Part shown: positions 23,780-32,678 of the stretch, piece by piece
Layout: the number at the start of each line of letters is the position of its first letter
How positions within the stretch are numbered: the first letter of the stretch is position 1
Origin: Chloroflexota bacterium
GTDB lineage: Bacteria > Chloroflexota > UBA6077 > SHYK01
Reading direction: 5' to 3'
NCBI GenBank assembly: GCA_035652535.1
Contig: DASRDP010000121.1
Location: forward strand, 1 to 64,000
DNA: 64,000 nt
The notes under the pieces: generated by a model
What the model saw: the letters and a program-made list of their open reading frames with translations, nothing else
The model's database searches: none
Told to the model about the DNA's origin: nothing
Position numbers and translations under genes: made by a program

Positions 23780-26404
23780 ATGTCGCGTACGGGACAGCAC
23801 GATCACAGAGCGACAATCTGTAGCGGCGGCTCCATCGCAGCTCCGGCTCGCCACAACGGCCGCACCGTCGAGCCATACCAGACCTCTGAGGTCGGCGCCG
23901 CTCAGTCCCGCCCCAGGGCCATTGGGAAATTCCTGTTCGCCGGTGCCGAAAAGCTCTACGTCCGAGGCGTCACCTACGGCGGCTTCCGGCCCAATTCGGC
24001 CGGCGATGAGTTTCCAGAGCCGCGCGTCGTCGACCGCGACTTCGGTCGGATGGCGGCCAACAACATCAACGCCGTGCGCACCTACACAGCGCCGCCGGTT
24101 TGGCTGCTCGACCTTGCGGCGAAGCATCGCCTGCGGGTCCTCGTCGGAATCCCGTGGGAGCATCACGTTGCATTTCTCGACGATGGGACCCGCGCGCACT
24201 CGATCCGCGCCCGCGTCCGCGCTGCCCTGGATGGCTGTGCGCAGCACGATGCGGTCCTCGGATTCTCGATCGGCAATGAGATTCCCGCGGCCATCGTTCG
24301 CTGGTATGGCCCCTCCCGGATCGAAGGCTTCCTCCGCCAGCTCTACGAAGACGCAAAGGAAGTGGATGCTAACAGCCTGATCACCTACGTCAACTTTCCA
24401 TCGACCGAGTACCTGGATCTGGGTTTTCTCGATTTTCTGTGCTTCAACGTCTACCTCGAGCATTGCGACGACTACCTCGCCTACGTGGCTCGTCTCCAGA
24501 ACCTGGCATCAGACCGGCCGCTCATCATGTCGGAGATCGGATTGGACAGCCTGCGCCATGGCGACTTGGCGCAGGCGTCCCTCGTCGCGAGCCAGGTGCG
24601 AACGGCGTTCGCCAGCGGCTGCGCGGGGACCTTTGTGTTCTCCTGGACGGATGAGTGGCATCGCGGCGGTGAAGAGGTCCAGGACTGGGCGTTCGGATTG
24701 ACCGACCGAGAGCGCCAGGAAAAGGCGGCCCTGGGCGCCATCCGCGCCGCCTATCGAATCACACCGTTTCCGCGCGATTATCCCTGGCCCCGGGTTTCGG
24801 CGGTTGTCTGCAGCCACAACGGCGCTCGCACGATTGCTCGCTGTATCGAGGGTCTCAAGGCGCTCGATTACCCGGACTACGAAGTGATTGTCGTCGACGA
24901 CGGATCGACGGACGCCACGCCAGAGATCGCCGCGCAGCCGGGTGTACGCCTTCTTCAGACAGGTCAGAACGTGGGCCTCGCGACCGCGCGGAACCTCGGC
25001 ATGGAAGCTGCATCGGGCGATCTGATCGCGTACATCGACGACGACGCGATCCCCGACCGCCACTGGCTCCAATATCTCGCGTACACGGCCACCACGACGG
25101 ATTGTGGGGCCGTGGGTGGCCCTAACCTGCCACCGCCGCACATCTCGACGGTCGCGCAGTGCGTTGCCAACGCTCCCGGCGGACCGACCCACGTGCTCCT
25201 GTCGGATACCGACGCCGAGCACGTTCCCGGCTGCAACCTCGCCGTCTGGAAGACGAAGCTCGCGGCCATCGGCGGCTTCGATCCCCAGTTCTGGACGGCG
25301 GGCGACGACGTCGACGTGTGTTGGCGGCTCCAGGACCGCGGGTGGCGGATCGCCTTCAGCCCCGGCGCGCTGGTCTGGCACCACCCGAGGGATTCAATTC
25401 GCGGGTTCTGGCGCCAGCAGCGCGGCTATGGAAAGGCGGAGGCGCTTCTGGAGCGAAAGTGGCCAGAGAAGTACAACGCCGCCGGTCATCGGACTTGGGG
25501 CGGGCGCATCTACAGCCCGGTTCGATTGCCGCCCCTTCCGTGGAATCGCGGGCGCATCTATCACGGCACGTGGGGGAGTGCGCCCTTCCAGTCGGTCTAT
25601 GCGCCGGCCCCCATGATGCTCGACGCGCTCCCGCTCATGCCCGATTGGTTTCTTCTCATCGTCTTCGTCGCGGCGCTTGGCCTGCTCGGCGTCGCCTGGC
25701 GACCCATGCTCCTCACCATACCGATTGCCCTGACGATGCTGGGCACATCCTTCTTGCACGCGGCGGCCTCCGCGGCCAGGGCGTCCTTCCCGCGCCGGCG
25801 CGGAATCCGTTTGTTGAAGCTTCGCGGCATGACCGCGTGGCTCGTTCTGATCCAGCCCCTCGCGCGGCTCGATGGTCGCCTCCGACACGGGCTGACACCC
25901 TGGCGCTGGCGTGTCACGGATGCGCTCGCCCCGCCCATACCGAGAACCAAAACCTCCTGGCAGGAGCGGTGGCAACCGCCCGCCACGTACCTACGAGCTA
26001 TTGAGCTGGCCATTCGCGCTCGGGCCGCCCACGTTCGGCTCGGCGGCGAATTCGAGCGCTGGGACATCGAAGCGCGCGGGGGCGTGCTTGGCGCTGTGCG
26101 CCTGCGCATGGCCACGGAGGAGCACGGGCGCGGCCGCCAGCTTCTTCGATTCCGCATCTGGCCGGTGGCGCTTCGACGCGTGGTGCTGATCGTGTGCATC
26201 TGCGCCGTGCTTGGACTCGCCGCGGCGCAGGCTTCGGTTGGCACGGCGCTCGTCTTCGCCCTCATGGCGGCGCTGGTGCTGACCCGCCTCATCGCCGAGT
26301 GGAGCGCCACGACCGCGACCGTATTGGGCGCCATCCCGCGCGATGTTCTGGAACGCGCCGACACCGCGGACCCGGAGCGATCCGCCACCGAGGGCGCAGC
26401 GTGA
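23780..26404 (+). CDS. glycoside hydrolase (clan GH-A fold)-GT2 glycosyltransferase-membrane fusion protein
   Basis: 874-residue protein combining sugar cleavage and transfer. Residues about 50-330 form a TIM-barrel hydrolase of clan GH-A: VRGVTYGGFRPN, RMAANNINAVRTYTAP, the acid/base Glu at 167 (GFSIGNEIP) and the nucleophile Glu at 252 (IMSEIGLDS). From about 335 a GT2 domain follows: VSAVVCSHNGARTI, VVDDGSTDAT, YIDDDAIPDRHW, WTAGDDVDVCWRL. The C-terminal third has membrane segments (DWFLLIVFVAALGLLGVAW, VVLIVCICAVLGLAAAQ). The ATG at 23780 has an AGGAGG 14 bases upstream, somewhat far. The stop overlaps a 23-codon frame leading into the ABC fusion gene. Hydrolase and transferase could act in turn on one surface glycan, or the hydrolase could be a transglycosylase. 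Confidence 0.88.
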   Translation: MSRTGQHDHRATICSGGSIAAPARHNGRTVEPYQTSEVGAAQSRPRAIGKFLFAGAEKLYVRGVTYGGFRPNSAGDEFPEPRVVDRDFGRMAANNINAVRTYTAPPVWLLDLAAKHRLRVLVGIPWEHHVAFLDDGTRAHSIRARVRAALDGCAQHDAVLGFSIGNEIPAAIVRWYGPSRIEGFLRQLYEDAKEVDANSLITYVNFPSTEYLDLGFLDFLCFNVYLEHCDDYLAYVARLQNLASDRPLIMSEIGLDSLRHGDLAQASLVASQVRTAFASGCAGTFVFSWTDEWHRGGEEVQDWAFGLTDRERQEKAALGAIRAAYRITPFPRDYPWPRVSAVVCSHNGARTIARCIEGLKALDYPDYEVIVVDDGSTDATPEIAAQPGVRLLQTGQNVGLATARNLGMEAASGDLIAYIDDDAIPDRHWLQYLAYTATTTDCGAVGGPNLPPPHISTVAQCVANAPGGPTHVLLSDTDAEHVPGCNLAVWKTKLAAIGGFDPQFWTAGDDVDVCWRLQDRGWRIAFSPGALVWHHPRDSIRGFWRQQRGYGKAEALLERKWPEKYNAAGHRTWGGRIYSPVRLPPLPWNRGRIYHGTWGSAPFQSVYAPAPMMLDALPLMPDWFLLIVFVAALGLLGVAWRPMLLTIPIALTMLGTSFLHAAASAARASFPRRRGIRLLKLRGMTAWLVLIQPLARLDGRLRHGLTPWRWRVTDALAPPIPRTKTSWQERWQPPATYLRAIELAIRARAAHVRLGGEFERWDIEARGGVLGAVRLRMATEEHGRGRQLLRFRIWPVALRRVVLIVCICAVLGLAAAQASVGTALVFALMAALVLTRLIAEWSATTATVLGAIPRDVLERADTADPERSATEGAA

Positions 26405-26472
26405 ACCAGACCGTCCATCGGTCCATGCGCGTCCGATCCGGACTCGACCGCGACGAGCGAGGCGGTCGGTGA
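26401..26472 (+). CDS. possible 23-residue coupling peptide between two glycan genes
   Basis: A GTG at 26401 overlaps the TGA of the hydrolase-GT2 gene (GTGA, 26401-26404). The frame ends in a TGA at 26470-26472 that overlaps the GTG of the ABC fusion gene (GTGA, 26469-26472). The product would read MNQTVHRSMRVRSGLDRDER and three more residues. Its function, if any, may be to carry ribosomes across the 64-base gap. It could also be accidental. Confidence 0.3.
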   Translation: MNQTVHRSMRVRSGLDRDERGGR

Positions 26473-29400
26473 AGGACATTCCCCGCGCCCTGCGCTACCT
26501 ACGCCCATACCTGGGGCTCGCCGCCGTCTCCGCGGCGATCATGGTTCCCATCACGCTGACGACCCTCCTCACTCCGTGGCCGCTCACGATTCTCGTCGAC
26601 AACGTGCTTGGGCAGAAGCCGATCCCGGGCGTGCTGGCCACGTTCCTGGGCGATTGGGGGCAGGACAGGCGGACGCTCTTCATGCTGGCCGTGGGATCCG
26701 GCGTCGTCATCGCGGCGGTGAGCGGAGGCCTGAACGTCCTCGCGAACTACGTGAACACCAAGCTCGAGCAGCGAATCGTGCTCGACTTTCGCGCCGAGTG
26801 TTTTGAGCACGCGCAGCGTCTCTCGGTGCCCTACGCCGATCAGGTGAGTACCGCGCGACTCATGTACGGAATCAACTTCGAGGCCACATCCGTGGGCGCC
26901 ATCATCATGGCGGTGGAGCCGCTCGCCCAGGGTGCGCTGACGATCATCGGCATGGTCTGGGTCTCCTTTCACATCGATCCGCTCCTTGCGCTCGTCTCGA
27001 TGGCCGTGGTCCCATTCCTGTATTACGCGGTCGGCTACTACGCCACCCACATTCAGCAGCGGCTGCTCATCGTCAAGGGAATGGAGGCGGACTCCCTCTC
27101 CATCGTCCACGATGCCCTTGCCATGCTCCGGGTGGTCATCGCCTTCGGACGCGAGCGCCACGAAGTGCAGCGATTTCGAAGCCAGGGCCAGCGGGCGGTG
27201 GATGCGAGGGTCGGGATCACCGTTCGGCAGACGGCGTTCACGCTCGCCGTCAATACCATCACCGCGGTGGGCACGGCCCTCGTCCTGGGCCTGGGCGCGT
27301 ATCAAGCGATGCAGGGCCGCCTCACCGCCGGGCAGCTCCTCGTCATTCTTTCGTACGTCGCGGCGGTCTACAAACCCCTCGAGCAGATCAGCTACACGAT
27401 CGGATTGCTCCAGGACCGCCTCGTCGGCCTGCAAATGGGGTTCCACGTCCTGGACACCGAGCCGTCCGTGCGGGACTGGCCGACGGCTGCGCCGGTCCCG
27501 CGCGTCGACGGCGCCATCGAGTTCGATCGGGTCCATTTCAGCTACCCCGGCCGTCCCGATACACTCCGCGACATCTCGTTTCGGGTTGAAGCCGGCCAGG
27601 TAGCCGCGGTCGTCGGCGCGACAGGCGCGGGGAAAACGACGCTGGTCAGTCTGATCCCCCGGTTCTACGACCCGACCGACGGGCGGATCTTGCTCGACGG
27701 TATCGATACCAAACAGATCACCCTGGCTTCACTTCGGGCGCAGGTAAGCTTCGTCCCCCAGGAACCTGTGCTCTTCAATGGGAACGTCCGGGACAACATC
27801 CGCTATGGCCGACTCGACGCTACCGACGACGAGATCGTGGAAGCTGCGCGCGCGGCCAATGCCCACGACTTCATCGCCCGCCTGCCCGCCGGCTACGAGA
27901 CGACGGTTGGCGAGCGCGGCGTCCAACTCTCTGGCGGTGAGCGTCAGCGACTGTGCGTCGCGCGGGCGTTTCTCAAGAACGCTCCGATTCTCATTCTCGA
28001 TGAGCCGACGTCATCGATCGATTCGAAGACGGAAGAGGTGATTCTCGACGCGCTGGACCAGCTCATGATCGGCCGAACCACATTCATGATCGCTCATCGA
28101 CTCTCCACCATTCACAACGCGGACCTGGTGCTGGTGATGGACCGCGGCGAGCTGGTCGAGATCGGACACCCGGACACGCTGTGGGCAAAACAAGGCATCT
28201 ACCGCCAGCTCCACGACGCACAGGTCGGCCGACGCACGTCCCGTACGGGTCGGTCCAGCCCGGTCGGGGCCGATGGTCCCGCGCGCGCATCCAGCACCCC
28301 GGACCCATCGCCGTATCGCGTGGCGTGGCTCGCCCCCTCGGTCCCCTCGGTCATGCAGCCAGGTGCTGAGACGGGGATCCGCGTCACGGTGCGCAACGCG
28401 AGCCACGCCCCGTGGGCGTCGACCGACCGTGACGGCACCTGCCCACCGGTTCGGCTCGCCTACCACTGGAGATCCGCCGACGGGGAGATCGCCGTGTGGG
28501 ATGGAGAGCGCACACCGCTCCCGGTTGATCTCGCCCCAGGCGAAAGCGTCAGCGTCGACTCCGTTCGCATCCGAGCGCCCGATTGCCCCGGCAGCTATCG
28601 GCTGGAGATCGCGCTCGTCCACGAGGGCGTCGCGTGGTTCGAGGAGGCGGGAGGGGACGTCCTCGCGCTCACGGTGGACGTGCAGCCGGAGGCCGCTCCG
28701 GCTGCAACTCCCCCGTTCCTGGCGGCAGAGCCGCGGGCAGAGGCGCCGACCCTCGTCGTCGGCAGCGGTCGGAGTCGCGGCGTCAACTTCGCGGGATATT
28801 TGCGCACGGAGAGCGGGGTCGGATCAGCGGCGCGCGGATACGTCCGTGCGCTTCGACATTCGGGTACGCCGCTGGCTCTTCACGACCTCTCATCCCTCAC
28901 GGGAAACCGTTCCCAGGATGACACCCTCGCGGCGGTGGAGCAGGGCCACCCGTATGCCATCAACATCCTGTGCGCAGATATCGAACCCCAGGTGTCGACG
29001 GTCGCCCACCTGGGTCCGGATTTCTTCGACGGCCGCTATACGATCGGGATATGGGCCTGGGAGCTGCCCGCTTTCCCCGATAAGTGGCGCGATCGCTTCG
29101 CCTACTACGACGAGATCTGGGTTGCCACCTCGTTCATCGAAAACTGTCTCGGTCCGATCGCGCCCGTCCCCATCACGCGGATTCCTCCCGCGCTCACGCC
29201 AACGGAGGCCGGGTCACGCGAAGATGGCAGGCGTCGAATCGGCGCCGAGCCCGATGACTTCGTCTTCCTCTTCATATTCGACTTTCACAGCCACGCCGCG
29301 CGGAAGAATCCGGGCGCCATCGTCGAGGCGTTCCAGCGCGCATTCGGCCCCACCGACCGCGCGAGGCTCGTCCTCAAATGTGTCAACGGCCATGCAGATC

Positions 29401-30299
29401 CTCGGTCCATGGCCGAGCTTCTGGATCGGAGCGCCGAGCGCTCGATCGCCATCTACGACGAATACTGGTCCACCGCGCAAATCCGCGATCTCACGGCCGC
29501 CTGCGACGCCTACGTCTCGCTCCACCGAAGCGAGGGTACGGGGCTGACGATCACCGACGCCATGGCGCTGGGGAAACCCGTCATCGCCACCGGCTGGTCC
29601 GGAAACATGGACTTCATGACGAGCCGCAATAGCTTTCCCGTCGAGTACGCCCTGGTGCAAATCGAGGAGACCGTCGGCCCGTACCGAGCGGGGGAAACCT
29701 GGGCGGACCCGTCCGTCGATCACGCGGCGGACCTGATGCGTCGCGTCTTCGAAGACCGGGAGATGGCTCGCGAGCGGGGCGAGGCCGCGCGGCGCGACAT
29801 GGCCAACCAGTATTCAGAGGAGGCGGTCGGCCGGATCATCTCGACGCGCCTCGAGGCCATCGACACGCGGCGGAATCTCGCGGCGTATCGCCAGAACGTG
29901 TGGGCGCACTTTTGGGACTACCAGGATCTCGGTCGGCGCATCCATTCCGCGGTGGGACGCGCTGCCCCGGCGGGGTCGACGATCGCCGTGGTGAGCAAGG
30001 GCGACCCGGCGATCCTTCTCGTGAACGGCTGGCGCGCGTGGCACTTCCCCTGCGGGGACGACGGTTCGTACGCGGGCTTTCACCCGACCGACGATGCGCA
30101 GGCGATCGCGCAGCTCGAGGCTGCCCGAACACGGGGGGCCGCGTTCCTCGTGTTCCCGCATACCGCGCTCTGGTGGTTCGAGCACTACACGGGATTTCGC
30201 GCCCACCTCGGCGATCGCTACCCCTGCGTCCTCGACGAGCCGGGGACGTGCCAGATCTACGACCTCAGGGAGAGAAACCATGGCGTCGAACGAATTTGA
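26469..30299 (+). CDS. ABC exporter-Ig-like domain-GT4 glycosyltransferase fusion with unrecognised C-terminal domain
   Basis: About 1276-residue fusion. Residues 1-330 are an MsbA/lipid-A-type exporter membrane domain (ALRYLRPYLGLAAVSAAIM). An ABC ATPase follows: Walker A GATGAGKTT (about 383), signature LSGGERQRL (about 488), Walker B ILILDEPTSS, switch IAHRLST. At about 615-745 there is an Ig-like beta domain (PGAETGIRVTVRNASHAPW, PGSYRLEIALVHEGVAWFEE) resembling carbohydrate-binding tails of glycan exporters. A GT-B glycosyltransferase (about 765-1160) shows GVNFAGYLRTESGVGSAARG, FHSHAARKNPGAIVEAF and SEGTGLTITDAMALGKPVI. The last 110 residues form an aromatic-rich domain (AWHFPCGDDGSYAGFHP, LVFPHTALWWFEHYTGF) that recurs in the next gene. 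The GTG at 26469 has GAGG six bases upstream. Export and glycosylation seem physically linked. Confidence 0.9.
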   Translation: MKDIPRALRYLRPYLGLAAVSAAIMVPITLTTLLTPWPLTILVDNVLGQKPIPGVLATFLGDWGQDRRTLFMLAVGSGVVIAAVSGGLNVLANYVNTKLEQRIVLDFRAECFEHAQRLSVPYADQVSTARLMYGINFEATSVGAIIMAVEPLAQGALTIIGMVWVSFHIDPLLALVSMAVVPFLYYAVGYYATHIQQRLLIVKGMEADSLSIVHDALAMLRVVIAFGRERHEVQRFRSQGQRAVDARVGITVRQTAFTLAVNTITAVGTALVLGLGAYQAMQGRLTAGQLLVILSYVAAVYKPLEQISYTIGLLQDRLVGLQMGFHVLDTEPSVRDWPTAAPVPRVDGAIEFDRVHFSYPGRPDTLRDISFRVEAGQVAAVVGATGAGKTTLVSLIPRFYDPTDGRILLDGIDTKQITLASLRAQVSFVPQEPVLFNGNVRDNIRYGRLDATDDEIVEAARAANAHDFIARLPAGYETTVGERGVQLSGGERQRLCVARAFLKNAPILILDEPTSSIDSKTEEVILDALDQLMIGRTTFMIAHRLSTIHNADLVLVMDRGELVEIGHPDTLWAKQGIYRQLHDAQVGRRTSRTGRSSPVGADGPARASSTPDPSPYRVAWLAPSVPSVMQPGAETGIRVTVRNASHAPWASTDRDGTCPPVRLAYHWRSADGEIAVWDGERTPLPVDLAPGESVSVDSVRIRAPDCPGSYRLEIALVHEGVAWFEEAGGDVLALTVDVQPEAAPAATPPFLAAEPRAEAPTLVVGSGRSRGVNFAGYLRTESGVGSAARGYVRALRHSGTPLALHDLSSLTGNRSQDDTLAAVEQGHPYAINILCADIEPQVSTVAHLGPDFFDGRYTIGIWAWELPAFPDKWRDRFAYYDEIWVATSFIENCLGPIAPVPITRIPPALTPTEAGSREDGRRRIGAEPDDFVFLFIFDFHSHAARKNPGAIVEAFQRAFGPTDRARLVLKCVNGHADPRSMAELLDRSAERSIAIYDEYWSTAQIRDLTAACDAYVSLHRSEGTGLTITDAMALGKPVIATGWSGNMDFMTSRNSFPVEYALVQIEETVGPYRAGETWADPSVDHAADLMRRVFEDREMARERGEAARRDMANQYSEEAVGRIISTRLEAIDTRRNLAAYRQNVWAHFWDYQDLGRRIHSAVGRAAPAGSTIAVVSKGDPAILLVNGWRAWHFPCGDDGSYAGFHPTDDAQAIAQLEAARTRGAAFLVFPHTALWWFEHYTGFRAHLGDRYPCVLDEPGTCQIYDLRERNHGVERI

Positions 30300-30999
30300 G
30301 CAGCGGACGGCCGCCGCGCGCCCCACCGTGCAGCGCGAAAACATCGCGTCCGAAATCGCGCGGCTGTGTGAGACGGAGTCATCGGTCCGCGCACAGCTGA
30401 TGGACGCGATCGGCGCATTCGAGGAAGCGTCTCGGCGGTTGCAGTCACAGCTCTCCGATTTGTCCCGCGACGTGGATGAGCTGCGGGCGAGCGGGCAAGA
30501 TCGAGCCGCGGGCGCCAGCGCTCGCGCGACGGATGACCCGTACCGCGGGCTGATTCGGCGGGTTCGCGAGGTCGTGCAAACCATCGTTCCCGCGGGGGCG
30601 ATCGTCGCCGTTGTGAGCAGAGGCGACGACGATCTGCTGGACTTCGACGGGCGCGAGGGCTGGCACTTCCCGCGAAACGCGGACGGCGTTTACGCCGGCT
30701 ACCATCCGGCAGACAGCGACGAGGCGCTCGCTCACCTGGAGCTTCTCCGTGCGAAGGGCGCCGGCTACCTCCTGTTTCCCAGCACGGCGTTCTGGTGGCT
30801 CGACCATTACGTGGACTTTGCCGCGCACCTGACGAGTCGACACACGCGGATCTGGGGCGACCGTCGCTGCATGGTTTTCGGCCTCGACGGCCAGCCGGCC
30901 GAGCAAGCGCCGCCGCCTCGCGGCCCGGAACAGCGAGGTTTCCTGCGCCTGATCGAGCGACATCGACACAGAAATGCAGCGCGGTCGGCCTACCCATGA
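30280..30999 (+). CDS. coiled-coil protein with the same aromatic-rich domain as the ABC-GT fusion
   Basis: 239-residue protein. The first 90 residues form a probable coiled coil (ENIASEIARLCETESSVRAQ, LQSQLSDLSRDVDEL). Residues about 105-205 carry the domain also found at the C terminus of the preceding fusion. Paired segments are IVAVVSRGDDDLLDFDGREG with TIAVVSKGDPAILLVNGWRA, HFPRNADGVYAGYHPADSDE with HFPCGDDGSYAGFHPTDDAQ, and LLFPSTAFWWLDHYVDFAAH with LVFPHTALWWFEHYTGFRAH. I do not recognise the domain family. The ATG at 30280 lies 20 bases inside the fusion gene with AGGGAGA upstream, and the stop overlaps the next ATG, so it is made together with both neighbours. A role in recognising or scaffolding the glycan is an inference. 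Confidence 0.82.
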   Translation: MASNEFEQRTAAARPTVQRENIASEIARLCETESSVRAQLMDAIGAFEEASRRLQSQLSDLSRDVDELRASGQDRAAGASARATDDPYRGLIRRVREVVQTIVPAGAIVAVVSRGDDDLLDFDGREGWHFPRNADGVYAGYHPADSDEALAHLELLRAKGAGYLLFPSTAFWWLDHYVDFAAHLTSRHTRIWGDRRCMVFGLDGQPAEQAPPPRGPEQRGFLRLIERHRHRNAARSAYP

Positions 31000-32159
31000 G
31001 CCGCATCGTCGTCAGCGGCGCCCTGGCGAATAAGCCCGGGAACGGGGGTAACGCATGGTCACGCTTGAGCTGGCTCCGCGGATTTCAGCAGCTCGGATTT
31101 GACGTGGCCTTCATCGAGCAGATCGATCCGAGCGTGTGCGTGGCAAGCGACGGGTCGACGGCTCGGGTCGAAGAATCCGTAAACCTGGCGTACTTGTGGG
31201 ACGTCGCCGAGGCGTTCGACCTCGCCGGAAGCGCGGCGCTAATCGATTGCCGCGGCGGCCTGTGCTTCGGCATGACCGCCACGGAGCTGCGCGATCTCGC
31301 CGACGACACCGCCCTGCTCGTGAACATCGGAGGGCATTTGCGCGTCGATTGGCTGCGGGGCAGGTTTCGACGCACGGCGTTCTTCGACGACGATCCGGGC
31401 TTCACGCAGTTCTGGTGGGCGGCGGGGCGGGCCGATCTCCTCCCCGACCACCACCATTACTGGCTTACCGTCGGCGCAAACATCGGGCAGGAGGGCTGCC
31501 CGGTCCCGACCTGCGGCCTTCCGTGGCAGCCGGTTCGCCCCCCGGTCACGCTGGACGACTGGGCGACGTCGTCCGACGGCGCGAAGGATCGATTCACGAC
31601 GGTTGGCACCTGGCGCGGCCCGTACGGCCCCATCGAATGGAACAGCACGACGTACGGACTGAAGGTCCACGAGTTTCGAAAGTTTCTGGACCTCCCGCGC
31701 CGAAGTCCGCACCGGTTTGAGATCGCTCTCGACATTCACCCTGCCGACGCGGTTGACCGCGACGCGCTTGGCCACCACGGTTGGCGGCTCGTGGACCCCA
31801 GGATTGTGGCGGACAGCCCGGCTCGATTTCGCGCGTACGTCCAGGAATCTGGCGCCGAGTTCTCAGCGGCGCAGGGGATGTACGTGAGATCACAGGGTGG
31901 GTGGCTCAGCGATCGTACCGTTCGGTACCTGGCGGCAGGGCGGCCGGCCGTCGTGCAGGACACGGGGATCGCGAGGTCCATTCCGGTCGGCGAAGGGCTT
32001 CTGGTTGTGCGCACCGTCGAGGAAGCGGCGCGCGCCGTCAACTCCGTCGCTCGCGATTATGAGCGCCACGCTCGGGCCGCGCTTCAGCTTGCTCGTGAGT
32101 ATTTTGACGCCAACCGCGTTCTGACAAGCCTCCTCGAGGAGATAGACCTGGCCTACTGA
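30996..32159 (+). CDS. GT-B-like glycosyltransferase, paralogue A
   Basis: 387-residue protein with a GT-B style Rossmann start (MSRIVVSGALANKPGNGGNA) and a C-terminal half like CgeB/YkvP-type transferases: GGWLSDRTVRYLAAGRPAVV followed by IPVGEGLLVVRTVEEAARAV. The middle holds DDDPGFTQFWWAAG and ANIGQEGCPVPTCGLPWQPV. It is clearly paralogous to the gene at 36921-38072, sharing the N-terminal motif, the CPVPTCG block and the final GEGLL segment, in the same order. Its ATG overlaps the stop of the preceding gene. Donor and acceptor are unknown. No signal peptide was seen, so it probably acts in the cytoplasm. Confidence 0.8.
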   Translation: MSRIVVSGALANKPGNGGNAWSRLSWLRGFQQLGFDVAFIEQIDPSVCVASDGSTARVEESVNLAYLWDVAEAFDLAGSAALIDCRGGLCFGMTATELRDLADDTALLVNIGGHLRVDWLRGRFRRTAFFDDDPGFTQFWWAAGRADLLPDHHHYWLTVGANIGQEGCPVPTCGLPWQPVRPPVTLDDWATSSDGAKDRFTTVGTWRGPYGPIEWNSTTYGLKVHEFRKFLDLPRRSPHRFEIALDIHPADAVDRDALGHHGWRLVDPRIVADSPARFRAYVQESGAEFSAAQGMYVRSQGGWLSDRTVRYLAAGRPAVVQDTGIARSIPVGEGLLVVRTVEEAARAVNSVARDYERHARAALQLAREYFDANRVLTSLLEEIDLAY

Positions 32160-32255
32160 ACGGCGGATGCTCGGTCGATTGCCCAGAAGTCCGCCGCCTG
32201 AACCGACCGCGTGGCGCCAGGCCTTCGAGGCCAATCAGGAATTGGGGATTCACCG

Positions 32256-32678
32256 ATGGACGACGCGTTTCTGGAACCCCGGGAGAACATCGACACCGCG
32301 GCCCTTCTCGCCAGGCTCAAGTCATACAGTGAAGCCGTGCCTTCGGCAGGCGCGGGACAGCATGGAGACGGAGCCCCAGAGCTCAAGCTGTCACGCGCGC
32401 TCAGAGAACAAGCGGAGCTGAACCGCCACATCGTCACCGCCATTCGAAACCTCGGGGACTTCCTGGACGAAATCGACGCGCGGGTCATTGCGCTCGAGCG
32501 TCGGGATGCCCGAGTCGAACGGACGGGCGACGGCGTCGCCGAGCGCGCCGCGTCGAACGACGGAGTTGGTTCGGGCCCAGATGCCGAAGGCGTGATCGAG
32601 GCCCTGCGTGCCAGCCTGCGCGTCAGCCTCGCGGGGCTGGACGCCATGCTCGCCGACCGACACGGGAGGCCGCGATGA
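32256..32678 (+). CDS. small coiled-coil protein of the glycan locus, unknown function
   Basis: 140-residue acidic, helical protein beginning MDDAFLEPRENIDTAALLAR. A long heptad-like stretch (ALREQAELNRHIVTAIRNLG, then DEIDARVIALERRDARVERT) suggests a dimeric coiled coil. The ATG at 32256 has GGGGA seven bases upstream. The stop overlaps the methyltransferase start (ATGA at 32675), so the two may form a complex. O-antigen chain-length regulators such as WbdD use a coiled coil beside a methyltransferase, but here the parts are separate genes and the link is only a suggestion. Confidence 0.7.
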   Translation: MDDAFLEPRENIDTAALLARLKSYSEAVPSAGAGQHGDGAPELKLSRALREQAELNRHIVTAIRNLGDFLDEIDARVIALERRDARVERTGDGVAERAASNDGVGSGPDAEGVIEALRASLRVSLAGLDAMLADRHGRPR

